This document shows, piece after piece, positions 62,380 to 64,000 of a stretch of DNA of 64,000 nucleotides; within the stretch, counting starts at the first letter, position 1, and each line of letters begins with the position of its first letter. The DNA comes from DHVE2 group archaeon. GTDB lineage: Archaea; Thermoplasmatota; Thermoplasmata; Thermoplasmatales; Aciduliprofundaceae. A program made the translations under genes and the position numbers. The DNA lies in contig JALWRZ010000014.1 of NCBI GenBank assembly GCA_026993785.1, forward strand, positions 1 to 64,000. The letters run 5' to 3'. The notes under the pieces are model-generated. The model was not told the DNA's origin. It worked only from the letters and a program-made list of their open reading frames with translations, and did not search any database.

Positions 62380-62502
62380 TGGGGCCGGCAGGATTCGAAC
62401 CTGCGACCGCCCGGTTTCTCAAGCCGGATGATTTGGGGTGAAGCACCTTTTTCAAAGGGGCTCTATGAGCCGGGCGCTCTAACCTGGCTAAGCTACGGCC
62501 CC
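62380..62502 (-). tRNA. tRNA-Met (CAT anticodon) with a 48-nt BHB intron
   Basis: Exon 1 is 62502-62464 and exon 2 is 62415-62380 (75 nt mature); intron 62463-62416. Acceptor GGGGCCG/CGGCCCC, discriminator A; T-arm GCAGGTTCGAATCCTGC; anticodon stem CCCGG/CCGGG with loop CTCATAA after splicing. The splice site is a perfect bulge-helix-bulge: CTCA pairs with TGAG between the 3-nt bulges TAG and AAA, cut between positions 37 and 38. It is probably elongator tRNA-Met; tRNA-Ile2 (lysidine/agmatidine-type CAT) cannot be excluded. Promoter ATTTTAAAAT at 62531-62540. Confidence 0.93.
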
Positions 62503-62625
62503 AGGCCTATGGAGGCATAACTCATACACCATTTTAAAATTTTCGCTGTATGGAACCAATAGATGGTCGATTATAGTGTTTGAATTCGGGAAGAGTTTTA
62601 TATCATTTAGTTTCTCTCCTTTTCT

Positions 62626-63273
62626 GTGATCTGTTATATCTTCGATGTAGATGACACCCTGGTGAAATACGAAGATTTCAATTTCAAAGAGTGGTATAAC
62701 TTCATCGCAGAACCAGTAGCTCGGGATCTCGGAGTTCCTCTCACTTTGGATGCATGGAGGGAGATTATTGAGGGTAAAAGAAGCAGAAGATATTCAGAAG
62801 AGTTTGGAATGCCTGCAGAGGAATTCTGGAGAAGGGTGGATGAGAGAAATCTGGAGTACAGGAAATTCATGCTTCGTGAGGGAAGATTGAAGGTCTACGA
62901 GGATGTTGCTGCCCTTGAACTGCTGAAGGGTAAAAAGGCGGCATGGAGTACATCTTCCACTGCTTGCATAGAGTATGTCCTGGGCCTTTTTAATCTCCGA
63001 AAGTATTTTGATCTAATAATAGGGAAGGATTATGAAAATTATAGGCATCTTGAGGAAGTCAAGCCTCATCCAGGCTTTCTAAGGATAATTGTGGATAAGT
63101 TAGGGTGCGATGGATGCGTCGTAATCGGTGATGATGAGAAAGATATGCTTGCCGCCAAAAGAGCTGGATGCATGGCGATTCTGATTAAAAGAAGGTTGCA
63201 GAGCTCCAATTTTGCGGATTACACAATTAACTCTCTCTGGGAGCTCGTAAAGATGGATAAAAAGTTTTTATAG
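62626..63273 (+). CDS. HAD-superfamily hydrolase
   Basis: 215 residues from GTG 62626. Motif I YIFDVDDTLVKYED (nucleophile Asp7, Asp9), motif II ST in AAWSTSSTACIEY, motif III Lys in EVKPHPGFLRII and motif IV VVIGDDEKDMLAAK. The alpha-helical cap sits between motifs I and II, so class C1. A small phosphatase of unknown substrate. ATG is absent near the start; GTG gives the family-like N-terminus. Confidence 0.88.
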   Translation: MICYIFDVDDTLVKYEDFNFKEWYNFIAEPVARDLGVPLTLDAWREIIEGKRSRRYSEEFGMPAEEFWRRVDERNLEYRKFMLREGRLKVYEDVAALELLKGKKAAWSTSSTACIEYVLGLFNLRKYFDLIIGKDYENYRHLEEVKPHPGFLRIIVDKLGCDGCVVIGDDEKDMLAAKRAGCMAILIKRRLQSSNFADYTINSLWELVKMDKKFL

Positions 63274-63292
63274 TGAATGCGCATCCACTTCT

Positions 63293-63463
63293 ATGGTTCG
63301 CTGGCTATGGTACCTGAGCTTGCTGCTGCTTGGCATAGGATTGGTCTTCTATGTATCCTGGGCTTTCCTATATAATGCGTGGACAGACCTGGGTCTTTAT
63401 TCAATAACCGCACCTCTTGTTATCTTTGGTATTTTGGGACTTCTTCTCTCCCGCACTCAGTAG
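63293..63463 (+). CDS. 56-residue membrane protein
   Basis: MVRWLWYLSLLLLGIGLVFY opens the first helix, and SITAPLVIFGILGLLLS forms a second; the tail is SRTQ. It lies 19 nt behind the HAD gene on the same strand and overlaps the proS 3' end on the other strand by 7 nt. No strong SD is seen, so translation would rely on the HAD transcript or be leaderless. Function unknown. Confidence 0.5.
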   Translation: MVRWLWYLSLLLLGIGLVFYVSWAFLYNAWTDLGLYSITAPLVIFGILGLLLSRTQ

Positions 63464-64000
63464 GGCTTAGCTACATAGGCCAAAGTGTCTGTTTCTTTTC
63501 CACATATCACGCATTTCCCCTTTCTCTTCTCCATGGGTATGCCGATTATCTTTTTCTCCGTGAGCTCCTCTATCTTGTGGCCACATTCCTCAGAGCCGCA
63601 CCAGCTAACTACGGCGATTCCATCGTGCTCCTTGATTCCCTCTAGGATATCAAAATTCTTTATTCGGGAAGCCATCTCCTTCTCCGCACGGGATAGAAGA
63701 TTACTCTGAATATCGCCCAATAGTTCTCCTATTTTCTGGATGTATTCTTCTCTTCCAACGCTTATCTTCTCAAAGGTATCACGTCGTACCAGCACAACCT
63801 GTCCTTTTTCCAGATCCCTAGGGCCGATTTCAAGGCGTAGAGGCACACCCTTGAGCTCCCAGTCGTAGAACTTGTAGCCTGGGGTGTAATTATCCCTATC
63901 GTCCAGATGCACGCGATAATGTCCCTCCAACTCCCCTTTTATCTTTCTTGCCTCTTCCAGTATGCGCTCTTTATCCTTCATCACTATGGGGATTATCACC
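63457..64000 (-). CDS. proS: Prolyl-tRNA synthetase, C-terminal part (partial)
   Basis: The frame runs off the right edge; about 180 residues are visible. YRVHLDDRDNYTPGYKFYDW, then ELKGVPLRLEIGPRDLEKGQ is the anticodon-binding domain of archaeal/eukaryotic-type ProRS, and the C-terminal zinc-like domain has WCGSEECGHKI and KGKCVICGK, ending in the typical AYVAKPY. It charges tRNA-Pro. An internal Met visible near the edge is not the start. Confidence 0.95.
   Translation of the reverse strand, partial: VIIPIVMKDKERILEEARKIKGELEGHYRVHLDDRDNYTPGYKFYDWELKGVPLRLEIGPRDLEKGQVVLVRRDTFEKISVGREEYIQKIGELLGDIQSNLLSRAEKEMASRIKNFDILEGIKEHDGIAVVSWCGSEECGHKIEELTEKKIIGIPMEKRKGKCVICGKETDTLAYVAKPY

Overview
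The window is archaeal. It carries PCNA, the large subunit of replication factor C, fibrillarin, ribosomal proteins S19e, L39e and L31e, aIF6, a PDCD5-type protein, an archaellin with a prepilin-type leader, AglB oligosaccharyltransferase, BRE/TATA promoters with many near-leaderless starts, and a tRNA with a bulge-helix-bulge intron. The mix of a peptide ABC transporter, archaellum genes, a large S-layer-like protein and many exported proteins suggests a heterotrophic thermophilic euryarchaeon. A Thermoplasmatota / Aciduliprofundum-like genome is my best inference; the sequence alone does not prove it.

Layout. 1-2641: the N-terminal 880 codons of an exported papain-like peptidase with FN3 repeats, running off the left edge. 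2.8-8.7 kb: a small membrane protein and a complete oligopeptide ABC transporter operon (oppABCDF order), whose binding-protein gene carries a -1 frameshift at an A-tract. 8.9-12.7 kb: a wHTH protein with a PP-loop/PUA/ferredoxin reductase-like protein, and a KaiC-like ATPase with a stand-alone receiver protein. 12.8-13.5 kb: PCNA. 13.6-32.2 kb is a cell-surface region: a beta-helix protein, two GT2 glycosyltransferases, a 1424-residue S-layer-like protein, a GT-C glycosyltransferase-like protein, archaellum proteins, a large beta-propeller surface protein flanked by two related divergent wHTH regulators, a sugar-nucleotide epimerase, a COG2426 membrane protein and fibrillarin. 32.4-34.4 kb: an exported caspase-fold peptidase. 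34.6-37.3 kb: urocanate hydratase and two unrecognised proteins. 37.3-44.3 kb: a surface protein and an unusually large AglB (2082 residues). 44.4-48.1 kb: an aminopropyltransferase, an exported phospholipase D-like protein, a small membrane protein and a UPF0173 hydrolase. 48.1-54.9 kb: a transposase relic, rfcL with a microprotein upstream, NfeD/stomatin, small proteins, a DEAD-box helicase and a DRG-type GTPase. 55.3-57.3 kb: the S19e/PDCD5/L39e/L31e/aIF6 cluster. 57.2-60.7 kb: a metallo-hydrolase, a PrmC/HemK-like methyltransferase, a DUF89 protein and a transglutaminase-like protein. 60.9-62.1 kb: an 18-repeat CRISPR array with no cas genes in the window. 62.2-64 kb: tRNA-Lys, intron-containing tRNA-Met, a HAD hydrolase, a 56-residue membrane protein and the 3' end of proS.

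The genes form a coherent envelope programme: peptides are made outside the cell by exported peptidases and imported by Opp, while surface proteins (S-layer, beta-helix, propeller, archaellin) are probably N-glycosylated by AglB from lipid-linked sugars built by the GT2/GT-C/epimerase proteins. The least explained items are two related hairpin-rich intergenic elements (32.25-32.36 and 54.93-55.16 kb), a slippery-sequence frameshift in oppA, a stem-loop at the predicted 5' end of the S-layer mRNA, a palindrome over a promoter that faces the 3' end of rfcL, and the giant AglB.
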